Shown here piece after piece: positions 1-6,824 of a DNA stretch of 10,628 nucleotides. The DNA comes from Clostridiales bacterium. Lineage in GTDB: Bacteria > Bacillota > Clostridia > Oscillospirales > JAAYOS01. The notes beneath the pieces were generated by a model, which saw only the letters and a list, made by a program, of their open reading frames with translations, did no database searches and was not told the DNA's origin. The translations under genes were made by a program, and so were the position numbers. Numbering within the stretch: position 1 is the stretch's first letter; each line of letters begins with the position of its first letter. The stretch lies in contig JAAYMG010000063.1 of NCBI GenBank assembly GCA_012521525.1, positions 1 to 10,628 on the forward strand, in the 5' to 3' direction.

Positions 1-1
1 T

Positions 2-82
2 GGCGAAGCAAGCCACAGTAAAAGCCTGATCGATAGGGTCCGCGCGTTTTTTAAAAATGTTGTAAGTATCGATCCTTTTTGA
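2..82 (+). CDS. C-terminal tail of an unidentified upstream gene (partial)
   Basis: This is the only one of the three forward frames that stays open from the window edge to a TGA at 80-82. The other two stop at 19-21 and 27-29. The 26 visible residues end in a plausible amphipathic segment (SLIDRVRAFFKNVVSIDPF). The tail is too short to name. In many Bacillota the genes before rluB are scpB, a D-Ala-D-Ala carboxypeptidase or spmA/spmB, but nothing here decides between them. Its last codons overlap the promoter that appears to serve rluB. Confidence 0.4.
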   Translation, partial: GEASHSKSLIDRVRAFFKNVVSIDPF

Positions 83-88
83 TATAAT
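60..88 (+). promoter_or_regulatory. Sigma-A-type promoter upstream of rluB
   Basis: The -35 box TTGTAA (60-65) and a perfect -10 box TATAAT (83-88) are separated by 17 bp, the preferred spacing. The -10 lies directly after the stop codon of the preceding gene, so the promoter is partly inside that gene. The predicted transcript starts near 95 and has an untranslated leader of about 100 nt. The leader contains a short A+T palindrome (AATAAT-GTA-ATTATT, 91-105) but no terminator or riboswitch that I recognise. A weaker second candidate is TTGAGC (151-156) with TAAAAT (173-178), 16 bp apart. Confidence 0.6.
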
Positions 89-196
89 CCAATAATGTAA
101 TTATTAGCAATTTATGTCGTAATTTTCGGCGTTTGCCTTAAGTCTTGATTTTGAGCGTTTACCTGAAAATGATAAAATAGATACGGGCAGTGAAAG

Positions 197-904
197 ATGA
201 AAGAACGATTGCAGAAAATTTTGTCCAGGAACGGAGTAGCATCCAGAAGGGGAGCGGAAAAGCTCATCGCTGAAGGTGCCGTTGAAGTGAACGGTGTCAA
301 AGCCGTGATCGGGCAGATGGCCGATCCGGAACAGGATATAATAACAGTGCACGGCAAATATGTCGGTGGTAAGCCTGAACCTGTCTACATCGCCTTATAT
401 AAGCCAAGGGGATATGTCACAACATTAAGGGACGAGCGGGGCCGCAAGACGGTGCGTGAACTTGTGTCGGACTGCGGAGCGCATGTTTATCCCGCCGGAA
501 GGCTGGACATGGACTCCGAAGGCCTGCTCATTTTGACCAATGACGGGGAAGTCGCCCATAAACTCATGCATCCCTCCCGTGAGGTCAAAAAAGTGTACCG
601 GGTGACGGTAGACAGTACCGATGACGAAAAGATAGAAATGCTTCGCCAGCTTACCGAGCTCGACGGTGAACCGATATCGAGTCCGGAGGTAAGGGTCATC
701 AGGAAAAAGGAGGACAGGAGTTCTCTCGAGATCACGATTCACGAAGGAAAGAAGCGCCAGATCCGCAGGATGTGCGAACAGGTGGGGATGGAAGTCCTGC
801 GCCTGAAAAGGAACAAGATAGGTGAAATAAGTCTTGGTATGCTGAAACCGGGCGAGTGGCGCTACCTCGACAAGCGTGAAGTAAGGTATCTGAAATCCCT
901 TTAG
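197..904 (+). CDS. rluB: RsuA/RluB-family rRNA pseudouridine synthase
   Basis: This enzyme converts a specific uridine of ribosomal RNA to pseudouridine; in the RluB subfamily the target is in 23S rRNA. The 235 residues match the usual length. An N-terminal S4 RNA-binding domain (about 1-60, beginning MKERLQKILSRNGVASRRGA) is followed by the catalytic domain. KPRGYVTTL (near residue 70) and the signature PAGRLDMDSEGLL contain the catalytic aspartate, D104. The C-terminal HEGKKRQIRRMCEQVG segment is also typical of the family. The ATG is fixed by an in-frame stop just upstream (191-193), although no good Shine-Dalgarno is present (only a GTGAAAG-like stretch). It is the first gene after the 60-88 promoter. 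RluB fits better than RsuA because of the KPRGYVTT motif and the usual synteny, but the exact target uridine is inferred. Confidence 0.9.
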   Translation: MKERLQKILSRNGVASRRGAEKLIAEGAVEVNGVKAVIGQMADPEQDIITVHGKYVGGKPEPVYIALYKPRGYVTTLRDERGRKTVRELVSDCGAHVYPAGRLDMDSEGLLILTNDGEVAHKLMHPSREVKKVYRVTVDSTDDEKIEMLRQLTELDGEPISSPEVRVIRKKEDRSSLEITIHEGKKRQIRRMCEQVGMEVLRLKRNKIGEISLGMLKPGEWRYLDKREVRYLKSL

Positions 905-964
905 ACGACTTTTTGCGATATTTTTGAAACCAGCCTGGATTTGACATAAACACGGAGGTACACT

Positions 965-1843
965 ATGAACAGTGACCTGATGAAAAGGATTACCGAAAGG
1001 CGTGCCGGATTTTCAAAAGGACAGAGAAGGATAGCCGACTTCATCACACTTAACCTGGACAAGGCGGCTTTTATGACGGCATATGCCCTGGGCAAAACTG
1101 TGGGCGTGAGCGAATCCACAGTCGTTCGCTTTGCTACCGAGCTGGGATATGACGGATATCCTCATATGCAGCGCGCCTTAAGAGAGTATGCAAATACCAG
1201 GCTCACGTCTGTCCAGAGGATAGACGTGACTAGCGAGAGGCTCAAAAACCGAAGCATCCTGAAAACGGTAATGGAAAGCGACGTTGAAAAGATCAGGAAA
1301 ACCCTGGAGGTCGTTGATGAGGAGACATTCAACCGTGCAGTTGAGCGCATCCTTGGCGCTCGGCACATATACATACTGGGAATGAGGATCTCCTCTTTTC
1401 TGGCCGATTTCCTGGGGTTTTATTTAAAACTCATTTTCAACAATGTCACGATCGTCGGGGGAGCTCCCAACGAAGGAGATATTTTTGAACAGCTGTTTCG
1501 CGCCGGTGAGGGGGACCTGGTAATCGGCATCAGCTTTCCAAGGTACTCAAAGAGGACGCTGCGCGGCCTGAGATTTGCACTGGACAGGAAGGCGGACGTC
1601 ATCTCGATAACCGACTCCCAGGCGTCACCTATCGCGGGTATAAGTGACTGTACCCTTTTTGCGCCGAGCGAAATGGCATCTTTTGTAGATTCGCTGGTTG
1701 CTCCGTTAAGTCTCATAAATGCTCTCATAATATCAGTCGGGATAAGAAAGAAAGAAGAACTGATCAGGACTTTCGAGGACCTGGAAAGGATCTGGGAGGA
1801 ATATGAGACATATGAAACTTCCGACAGCTCGATACAGGATTAG
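965..1843 (+). CDS. MurR/RpiR-family transcriptional regulator (HTH + SIS)
   Basis: This is a probable sugar-phosphate-responsive transcription factor. Residues about 1-77 form the RpiR-type helix-turn-helix domain, with the recognition region GVSESTVVRFATELGYDG. Residues about 110-255 form a SIS domain, including HIYILGMRISS, the GISFPRYSKRT loop and the VISITDSQASPIA strand-turn, which in this family binds phosphosugars. Its 292 residues are normal for the family. The ATG has a good ribosome binding site (GGAGGT, 954-959, 5-nt gap). It sits 60 nt after rluB with no terminator or convincing promoter between, and its 3' end overlaps the flavoprotein start, so it appears co-transcribed with housekeeping genes. 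RpiR regulators usually sit beside sugar genes; none is adjacent here, so the effector and targets are unknown. Confidence 0.88.
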   Translation: MNSDLMKRITERRAGFSKGQRRIADFITLNLDKAAFMTAYALGKTVGVSESTVVRFATELGYDGYPHMQRALREYANTRLTSVQRIDVTSERLKNRSILKTVMESDVEKIRKTLEVVDEETFNRAVERILGARHIYILGMRISSFLADFLGFYLKLIFNNVTIVGGAPNEGDIFEQLFRAGEGDLVIGISFPRYSKRTLRGLRFALDRKADVISITDSQASPIAGISDCTLFAPSEMASFVDSLVAPLSLINALIISVGIRKKEELIRTFEDLERIWEEYETYETSDSSIQD

Positions 1844-3104
1844 TGACGAAGAAATAGCAGTTATTGGCGGGGGTCCGGCCGGGATGATGGCCGCGGTCTC
1901 CGCTGCAGCAAATGGAGCAAGAGTTTTGCTGCTTGAAAAGAATGACAGGCTTGGCATAAAACTCTGTATAACCGGGAAAGGCCGTTGCAATATAACGAAC
2001 AGCTGCACGCCTCAAACCGTCATCCAAAACACACCCCGTAATGGCAAATTCCTTTACAGCTCACTCAACAGGTTTTCTCCATCAGACGTGTATGAATTCT
2101 TTGAAAGAAACGGTTTGAAACTCAAGGTCGAGAGAGGAAACAGGGTGTTTCCGGTTTCGGACAGGGCAAAGGACGTGCTTGAAGTCCTTAAAAACCTGTT
2201 GAGCAGAAATGGCGTAAAGGTTATGAGATTTAAAGTCAATGACATTGTCGTAAACGATGACGGGAGTTTCGACATACTGTCGGACAGCGGTCAAGCCATA
2301 AGATGTAAAGCCGTTATCCTTGCAACCGGAGGAAAGTCATATCCGAAAACAGGCTCGACCGGTGACGGATATAGACTGGCTGAGAGACTCGGACATACTG
2401 TCGTCGAACCGAAACCTTCCATAGTGCCCCTTGAGTCGCCGGATCCGGATTGTGTCGAAATGCAGGGGCTTTCGTTGAGAAATGTAGGAGTCAGGGCAAC
2501 GGATAAAAACGGCAGGCTCGTTTATGAGGACTTCGGCGAGTTGATGTTCACTCATTTCGGGATATCCGGACCTACCGTACTGAGCATGAGCGCCCACTTA
2601 CGGGATTTTGACAAAACAGGCTACACCGTATCTATAGATTTCAAGCCTGCGCTCGATCATAAAAAGCTCGACGAGCGGATCCTGAGGGATTTTGAGAAGT
2701 TCAGCAACAGGATTTTTCGAAACTCGCTCGGTGATCTTCTTCCTGCAAAAGCCATTATGCCTGTCGTGAGGAGGTCGGGGATCGATCCGTTCAAACCGGT
2801 CCATTCGATAGAGAGGAAGGAGAGGCAAACCCTTCTGAGCGTCATCAAGGACTTCAGGATCGAAGTATCCGGTACAAGGCCGATCGAGGAAGCCGTTGTA
2901 ACGTCGGGGGGAGTCGACACCGGAGAGATCGACCCGAGAACTATGGAATCAAAGCTTGTAAGGGGTTTGTTCTTTGCCGGGGAGATCATAGACGTAGATG
3001 CTTATACCGGAGGATTCAATCTGCAGATAGCCTGGTCAACGGGGTACTCGGCCGGTTTATCTGCCTCTAAATACTGCGATACATCGGAGGATTGGCAATG
3101 CTGA
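1803..3104 (+). CDS. BaiN/HI0933-family NAD(P)/FAD-dependent oxidoreductase
   Basis: This is a flavoprotein of the HI0933/YhiN/BaiN family. Its cellular reaction is generally unknown; BaiN was linked to bile-acid metabolism in Clostridium scindens, but most members are generic. The 433 residues include an FAD-binding Rossmann motif GGGPAG (22-27), the β2 acidic residue E45, the family signature GKGRCNITN (58-66), ATGGKSYPKTGSTGDGY, the ELMFTHFGISGPTVL segment and a C-terminal FAD-contact block (GLFFAGEIIDVDAYTGGFN). Two starts compete. GGAGG (1795-1799) lies only 3 nt before ATG 1803 and 12 nt before ATG 1812, neither of them ideal. The gene therefore overlaps the RpiR-type gene by 41 or 32 nt, which suggests coupled translation. 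Neighbouring cmk is the usual Clostridia context. Confidence 0.9.
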   Translation: MRHMKLPTARYRISDEEIAVIGGGPAGMMAAVSAAANGARVLLLEKNDRLGIKLCITGKGRCNITNSCTPQTVIQNTPRNGKFLYSSLNRFSPSDVYEFFERNGLKLKVERGNRVFPVSDRAKDVLEVLKNLLSRNGVKVMRFKVNDIVVNDDGSFDILSDSGQAIRCKAVILATGGKSYPKTGSTGDGYRLAERLGHTVVEPKPSIVPLESPDPDCVEMQGLSLRNVGVRATDKNGRLVYEDFGELMFTHFGISGPTVLSMSAHLRDFDKTGYTVSIDFKPALDHKKLDERILRDFEKFSNRIFRNSLGDLLPAKAIMPVVRRSGIDPFKPVHSIERKERQTLLSVIKDFRIEVSGTRPIEEAVVTSGGVDTGEIDPRTMESKLVRGLFFAGEIIDVDAYTGGFNLQIAWSTGYSAGLSASKYCDTSEDWQC

Positions 3105-3826
3105 ATGGCCATGAAATGAAAACGGGTCCGTCAAAAACGTATTCGATCGCGATAGACGGTCCGACAGGAGCGGGAAAAAGTACTCTTGCGCGTGAAATCG
3201 CAAAGCGTCTCGGCTGCACATATATTGATACGGGAGCGATGTACCGTGCGATAGGGCTGTATGTGCTCCGCAAGAACATCCTGTCGGACGACGTCGAAAA
3301 GATAATATCCCTTTTACCCGAGATCAGACTTTCGATAACTCATGAAGGAGACGGTCAGCACATATTCCTGAACGGCGAAGACGTTTCGCATGAGATCAGG
3401 ACTGCAGAAGCCTCCATATATGCATCCAACGTTTCCAAAATCCCGGAGGTGCGTGCCTTCTTGCTCGATACCCAGCGGCAGCTTGCCGAGCACAGCAATG
3501 CGGTCATGGATGGGCGCGACATAGGGACTGTCGTATTGCCGAATGCGGATGTCAAGATATTTCTGACAGCCACCCCTGAAGTCCGCGCATCGAGGCGTTA
3601 CAAGGAAATGAAGGAAAAGGGCATGGATATTACTTATGATTCGGTCCTGGAAGACCTGATCTGGCGGGACAGGAACGACTCCACCAGAAGCACTGCCCCG
3701 CTGAAACAGGCTGAAGATGCGGTATTGCTTGACACGACCGAGCTGACGTTTGAAGAAAGCGTGCAAAAGGCTCTGGATATCATATACGGCCGCCTGGGGA
3801 CCTTGTCGCCCCCAAGCGCCGGATAG
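3098..3826 (+). CDS. cmk: Cytidylate kinase (CMP/dCMP kinase)
   Basis: It phosphorylates CMP and dCMP with ATP in the cytoplasm, feeding CTP and dCTP synthesis and salvage. With the ATG at 3098 the protein has 242 residues, slightly longer than the common 220-230. Features are the P-loop GPTGAGKST (21-29), YIDTGAMYRA (42-51) for nucleotide-monophosphate binding, MDGRDIGTVV, and the LID/CMP-binding signature RDRNDSTRSTAPL. GGAGG at 3086-3090 lies 7 nt before ATG 3098, so I prefer it to a TTG at 3092 that would sit 1 nt from the Shine-Dalgarno. A further ATG at 3116 is possible. The start overlaps the flavoprotein stop by 7 nt, pointing to translational coupling. Confidence 0.95.
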   Translation: MLNGHEMKTGPSKTYSIAIDGPTGAGKSTLAREIAKRLGCTYIDTGAMYRAIGLYVLRKNILSDDVEKIISLLPEIRLSITHEGDGQHIFLNGEDVSHEIRTAEASIYASNVSKIPEVRAFLLDTQRQLAEHSNAVMDGRDIGTVVLPNADVKIFLTATPEVRASRRYKEMKEKGMDITYDSVLEDLIWRDRNDSTRSTAPLKQAEDAVLLDTTELTFEESVQKALDIIYGRLGTLSPPSAG

Positions 3827-3873
3827 GCAGCTGACGGCAGCAACAGCCGACACTATTCGGAGGATCCATACTG

Positions 3874-4473
3874 ATGTTGTTCGTTATTTATTTTTATATA
3901 GTATCATTTATAATTGGGATTTTTTGCAGGATAAAGGTTACGGGAGCCGAAAACTTACCCGACGGCAGCGCTATCATATGCGGCAATCACACATCGTTGC
4001 TCGATCCGATAGTGATAGCTTTGGCAATGTACAGGGAAAGAAGGCAGAAATCCAAGTTCATGGCCAAAATAGAGCTATCAAGAGTACCCGTGCTTTCCTG
4101 GCTGATAAAGCCTTTTGTCATATTTGTGGACCGCGGGAACTCGGACAGGAAGGCGATCAAAGACACGATAGATCTGCTGCGCAAAGGCGAAAAGATCATA
4201 ATATTCCCGGAGGGCACGCGTGTCAATGCAGGTGAAGACTCAAAGGCGAAGACGGGTGTGGCATTGATATCTATAAAATCGGAGGCGCCGCTGGTCCCGG
4301 TCTATCTGACTGAAGGCAAAAAGAACCTTTTCAGGTTTCCAAAACTAACTGTCTCGTTCGGTAAACCGTATTTGCCTCAGAAAGAGGAAGGCCTTTCGAC
4401 TTCCGAATCCTACAGGAAAATAGCGGATGATCTGATGGGAAGAATACGTGCGCTGAAAGGTGAAGGCGTCTGA
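3874..4473 (+). CDS. plsC: 1-acyl-sn-glycerol-3-phosphate acyltransferase (PlsC family)
   Basis: This membrane-associated acyltransferase is expected to acylate lysophosphatidic acid to phosphatidic acid in phospholipid synthesis. The 199 residues begin with a hydrophobic segment (about 1-18) that probably anchors it. Motif I, NHTSLLD, gives the catalytic H39 and D44 (HX4D). FVDRG lies near residues 86-90 and motif III, FPEGTR, at 111-116 with E113. VPVYLTEG follows as the usual motif IV-like segment. GGAGG at 3859-3863 precedes the ATG by 10 nt. It lies 47 nt after cmk, and its stop overlaps the next start in TGATG, so plsC and ispH are probably translationally coupled. Acyl-donor preference (CoA or ACP) cannot be told from the sequence. 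Confidence 0.92.
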   Translation: MLFVIYFYIVSFIIGIFCRIKVTGAENLPDGSAIICGNHTSLLDPIVIALAMYRERRQKSKFMAKIELSRVPVLSWLIKPFVIFVDRGNSDRKAIKDTIDLLRKGEKIIIFPEGTRVNAGEDSKAKTGVALISIKSEAPLVPVYLTEGKKNLFRFPKLTVSFGKPYLPQKEEGLSTSESYRKIADDLMGRIRALKGEGV

Positions 4474-6638
4474 TGGAAATAATTCTGGCCAAAAGTGCGG
4501 GTTTTTGCTTTGGAGTGGACCGCGCAGTGCGGATCGCCCTTGAGTCGGAAAGCGAGGATTCTCCATGCACTCTCGGGCCGATCATCCACAATGCCCATGT
4601 TGCGGACAGGCTCAGGGAAAAAGGCATCCGGCAATTGTCCGGAGTGGATGAGGCGGAACGCGGAAGTACGGTGATCATATGCTCACATGGCGCCCCGAAA
4701 GAGATCTATGATATACTTGATGAAAAAGGGGTAAGATATATTGACGCGACATGCCCCTATGTCAAGAGGATCCACAGGATCGTCCAGAAAGCAGGCGAAG
4801 AGGGAAGGACGGTCGTTATCGTCGGAGACCGCAGACATACTGAAGTTATCGGCATATCCGGCTGGTGCGGCGATTGCCTGGTAGTCGAAACACCCGAAGA
4901 ACTGTCAGGTGTTGTTGAAAAGCTAAAGGACAGACCGGTCACTTTAGTGTCGCAGACAACATTGGACATGCAATTGTGGGAGGAATGTGCGGAAATAATA
5001 AAAAGGGAGTGTACAAACCCCGAAATTTTTGATACAATATGTAGCGCAACAATTATGCGTCAAAATGAGACTGCCGAACTTGCAAAAGAATGTGACGCAA
5101 TGATCGTGATAGGCGACAAGAAGAGCGCAAACACGAACAGGCTCGTTTTGATAAGCAGGCGTTACACTCCGCATGTGAAGCATGTCGAAAGCGCAGATGA
5201 AATAGATCCAAAGGAGTATATCAAATTTTCTAAAGTTGGCATTACCGCCGGCGCTTCCACGCCGTCGTGGATAATTGAGGAGGTCTGTAGGAAAATGAGT
5301 GAAGAAGTAAAAAACACCGAGATCAGAGAGGAGACTGAGGTAGGGACCGAGTCCTTTGCTGAACTGTTGGAGCAGTCATTGAAAACACTGTCAGGAGGAG
5401 AAAAGGTGACCGGTATCGTTACCGGAGTTTCAGAAACTGAGGTGTTTGTCGATCTCGGTACCAAGCATGCTGGGTACATACCCATGTCTGAGCTCACCGA
5501 CAGTCCCTCCGCCAAGCCAGAGGACATCGTGAAGGTCGGCGATGAGATCGAAGTATACGTAATGCGCGTCAATGATATGGAAGGCACCGTCATGCTGTCA
5601 AAGAAGCGTGTAGACAGCGTGAAAGGCTGGCAGGAAGTCGAAGCCGCCATGGAGAACAAAGAGGTCGTAGAAGGTTACGTACTTGAAGAAAACAAGGGCG
5701 GTATCGTAGTACTTGTCAAAGGTGTAAGGGTATTCGTGCCTTCTTCCCAGACAGGCATCCCGAAGGGATCGCCCCTTACCCCGCTGGTTCGGACGAAAGT
5801 CAGGCTGCGCATTACGGAAGTCAACCACGCAAGGCGCCGCATAGTCGGTTCGATAAGGCTTGTCCAAAGCGAAGAGCGCCGTGAAAAGGCAGCAAAGGTC
5901 TGGGCGGAGATCGAAGAAGGCAAAACCTATCGCGGCGTTGTAAAATCTCTGACATCCTACGGTGCGTTTGTGGACATCGGCGGCGTGGACGGCATGATCC
6001 ACGTATCCGAGTTGTCATGGCAGAGGGTTCGTCATCCCTCAGACGTGCTCAAGGTCGGCCAGGAAGTTGAAGTTCATGTTCTGTCATTTGACCGGGACAA
6101 GAAGAGGATCTCGCTCGGGCTGCGCAAGCCGGAGGAAAATCCCTGGAACATATTCATGGCCAATTACAAAGTCGGCGATGTCATCAAGGCAAAAGTCGTC
6201 AAGCTTATGCCCTTCGGAGCTTTTGCCGAGATCATACCCGGCGTGGACGGTCTGGTCCATATCTCTCAGATATCCGACCGCCGCATCGGAAAGCCTGGCG
6301 ATGTCCTGTCCGAGAATCAGGAAATCGACTGTGTGATCACTAATATCGACAACGAAGAGCAGAAAGTATGGCTCAGTATCCGTGCGCTTCTTGAGTCGGC
6401 CGCACCTAAAGCCGAAGAAGCAGATGATGCTTCTCAGCCTGACAGAGTCGTTGCTGTAAGCGAGGAAGGAAAGCTTGAGGTAGCTCCCGATGTAGCAGAC
6501 GAAGTTTCTGCCGAAAGCAAACAGGAGAATGAGGGACAGTCCGTACAGGCTGAAGTATCGGATGAGAATACAGTCAGTGAGGAAGCAAATACTGAGGGCG
6601 AGCAGAGCGCTCAGGACGATGCGCCTGCTGAAAGCTGA
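4473..6638 (+). CDS. ispH: IspH (HMBPP reductase) fused to a four-domain ribosomal protein S1
   Basis: This is a 721-residue bifunctional polypeptide. Residues 1 to about 281 are 4-hydroxy-3-methylbut-2-enyl diphosphate reductase, the last step of the MEP isoprenoid pathway. The three iron-sulfur cluster cysteines are present (C12 in GFCFGV, C94 in DATCPYV, C190 in TICSAT). H122 and catalytic E124 (HTEVIG), SQTTLD and SANTNRL are also conserved. After a short linker come four S1 RNA-binding domains, about 308-380, 392-462, 480-555 and 565-641. The second is the most divergent and the third and fourth are the most canonical (YGAFVDI, FGAFAEI). The last 75 residues or so form a low-complexity acidic tail rich in E, D, A and S. 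E. coli S1 has six domains, so this is a shorter S1-like module. The fusion is known in Clostridia. No frameshift is visible. Confidence 0.93.
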   Translation: MEIILAKSAGFCFGVDRAVRIALESESEDSPCTLGPIIHNAHVADRLREKGIRQLSGVDEAERGSTVIICSHGAPKEIYDILDEKGVRYIDATCPYVKRIHRIVQKAGEEGRTVVIVGDRRHTEVIGISGWCGDCLVVETPEELSGVVEKLKDRPVTLVSQTTLDMQLWEECAEIIKRECTNPEIFDTICSATIMRQNETAELAKECDAMIVIGDKKSANTNRLVLISRRYTPHVKHVESADEIDPKEYIKFSKVGITAGASTPSWIIEEVCRKMSEEVKNTEIREETEVGTESFAELLEQSLKTLSGGEKVTGIVTGVSETEVFVDLGTKHAGYIPMSELTDSPSAKPEDIVKVGDEIEVYVMRVNDMEGTVMLSKKRVDSVKGWQEVEAAMENKEVVEGYVLEENKGGIVVLVKGVRVFVPSSQTGIPKGSPLTPLVRTKVRLRITEVNHARRRIVGSIRLVQSEERREKAAKVWAEIEEGKTYRGVVKSLTSYGAFVDIGGVDGMIHVSELSWQRVRHPSDVLKVGQEVEVHVLSFDRDKKRISLGLRKPEENPWNIFMANYKVGDVIKAKVVKLMPFGAFAEIIPGVDGLVHISQISDRRIGKPGDVLSENQEIDCVITNIDNEEQKVWLSIRALLESAAPKAEEADDASQPDRVVAVSEEGKLEVAPDVADEVSAESKQENEGQSVQAEVSDENTVSEEANTEGEQSAQDDAPAES
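5277..5297 (+). promoter_or_regulatory. Internal Shine-Dalgarno and in-frame ATG at the IspH/S1 junction
   Basis: GAGGAGGT (5277-5284) matches the 16S rRNA anti-Shine-Dalgarno over 8 bases. It lies 10 nt before an in-frame ATG (5295-5297, M275 of the fusion). Starting there would give a 447-residue product with all four S1 domains and no IspH catalytic core. The bases also encode the conserved-looking IIEEV end of IspH, so the match may be coincidental. Confidence 0.35.
5393..5408 (+). promoter_or_regulatory. Second internal Shine-Dalgarno with in-frame GTG before S1 domain 1
   Basis: AGGAGG (5393-5398) lies 7 nt before an in-frame GTG (5406-5408, V312), exactly at the first strand of S1 domain 1. 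The spacing is ideal, but the Gly-Gly codons of the linker could produce this by chance. Confidence 0.3.
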
Positions 6639-6669
6639 GCTTATCGGTTGCTGAAGGCTGAACTTATAG
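6626..6669 (+). repeat. Imperfect tandem duplication over the ispH-S1 stop codon
   Basis: Two 21-base copies (6626-6646 and 6649-6669) share 18 of 21 positions and are offset by 23 bases. The first contains the last codons and the TGA stop; the second repeats the same words (GCTGAA, GCTGA, CTTAT) just after it. Because the offset is not a multiple of three, it looks like a duplication event in the 3' region, not coding sequence. Confidence 0.65.
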
Positions 6670-6736
6670 TTTCTGATTTCGGGCTCGATGTAAAATGATA
6701 GGGATGCCCGGCAGAACTCCATATAATGAGTTTATA

Positions 6737-6778
6737 AAAATGATGCGGAAACCTTTCCGCCTCATTTTCGCTTTTTTT
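6737..6778 (+). terminator. Rho-independent terminator, probably bidirectional
   Basis: Arms AAAATGA-T-GCGGAAA (6737-6751) and TTTCCGC-C-TCATTTT (6754-6768) pair over 14 bp with one mismatch. In practice the central bases open to a small loop. A run of seven T (6772-6778) follows on the + strand and ends the rluB-to-ispH transcript, about 100 nt after the last stop. On the minus strand the hairpin is followed by TTTTTAT, so it can also end the converging lacI-type transcript. Confidence 0.85.
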
Positions 6779-6795
6779 CAAATGACGATAAGTTA

Positions 6796-6817
6796 AGGCG
6801 ATACATCGGTATCGCCT
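6796..6817. repeat. Perfect inverted repeat, 9-bp arms with ATCG loop
   Basis: AGGCGATAC (6796-6804) pairs perfectly with GTATCGCCT (6809-6817) around the tetraloop ATCG. No T-run follows on either strand, so it is not a classical terminator. It may be an mRNA 3'-end stem for the minus-strand gene, or a protein-binding site. Confidence 0.6.
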
Positions 6818-6824
6818 GCAAAAG

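Noticed and set aside
941..969. TTGACA with TATGAA at 17-bp spacing before the RpiR-type gene
   Set aside because: The would-be -10 covers the ATG, so the transcript would begin inside the coding region after the Shine-Dalgarno. The strong GGAGGT at 954-959 shows the gene is translated from a longer message.
3092..3097. TTG start for cmk two codons upstream
   Set aside because: It is only 1 nt from the GGAGG, whereas ATG 3098 has the ideal 7-nt gap.
3314..3853. 179-codon open frame antisense to cmk
   Set aside because: It mirrors the codon pattern of cmk, has no family resemblance and no credible ribosome binding site. Treated as a shadow.
3750..4235. 161-codon forward frame overlapping cmk and plsC
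   Set aside because: It is out of frame with two well-supported genes, and its translation is basic and low in hydrophobic structure with no motif.
4981..5045. Possible internal promoter in ispH (TACAAT near 5033)
   Set aside because: No -35-like hexamer at 16-18 bp upstream, so support is too weak.
6084..6722. 212-codon antisense frame over the S1 domains and 3' end
   Set aside because: It is an antisense shadow of the S1-coding sequence and has no recognisable domain. The + strand frame is certain.
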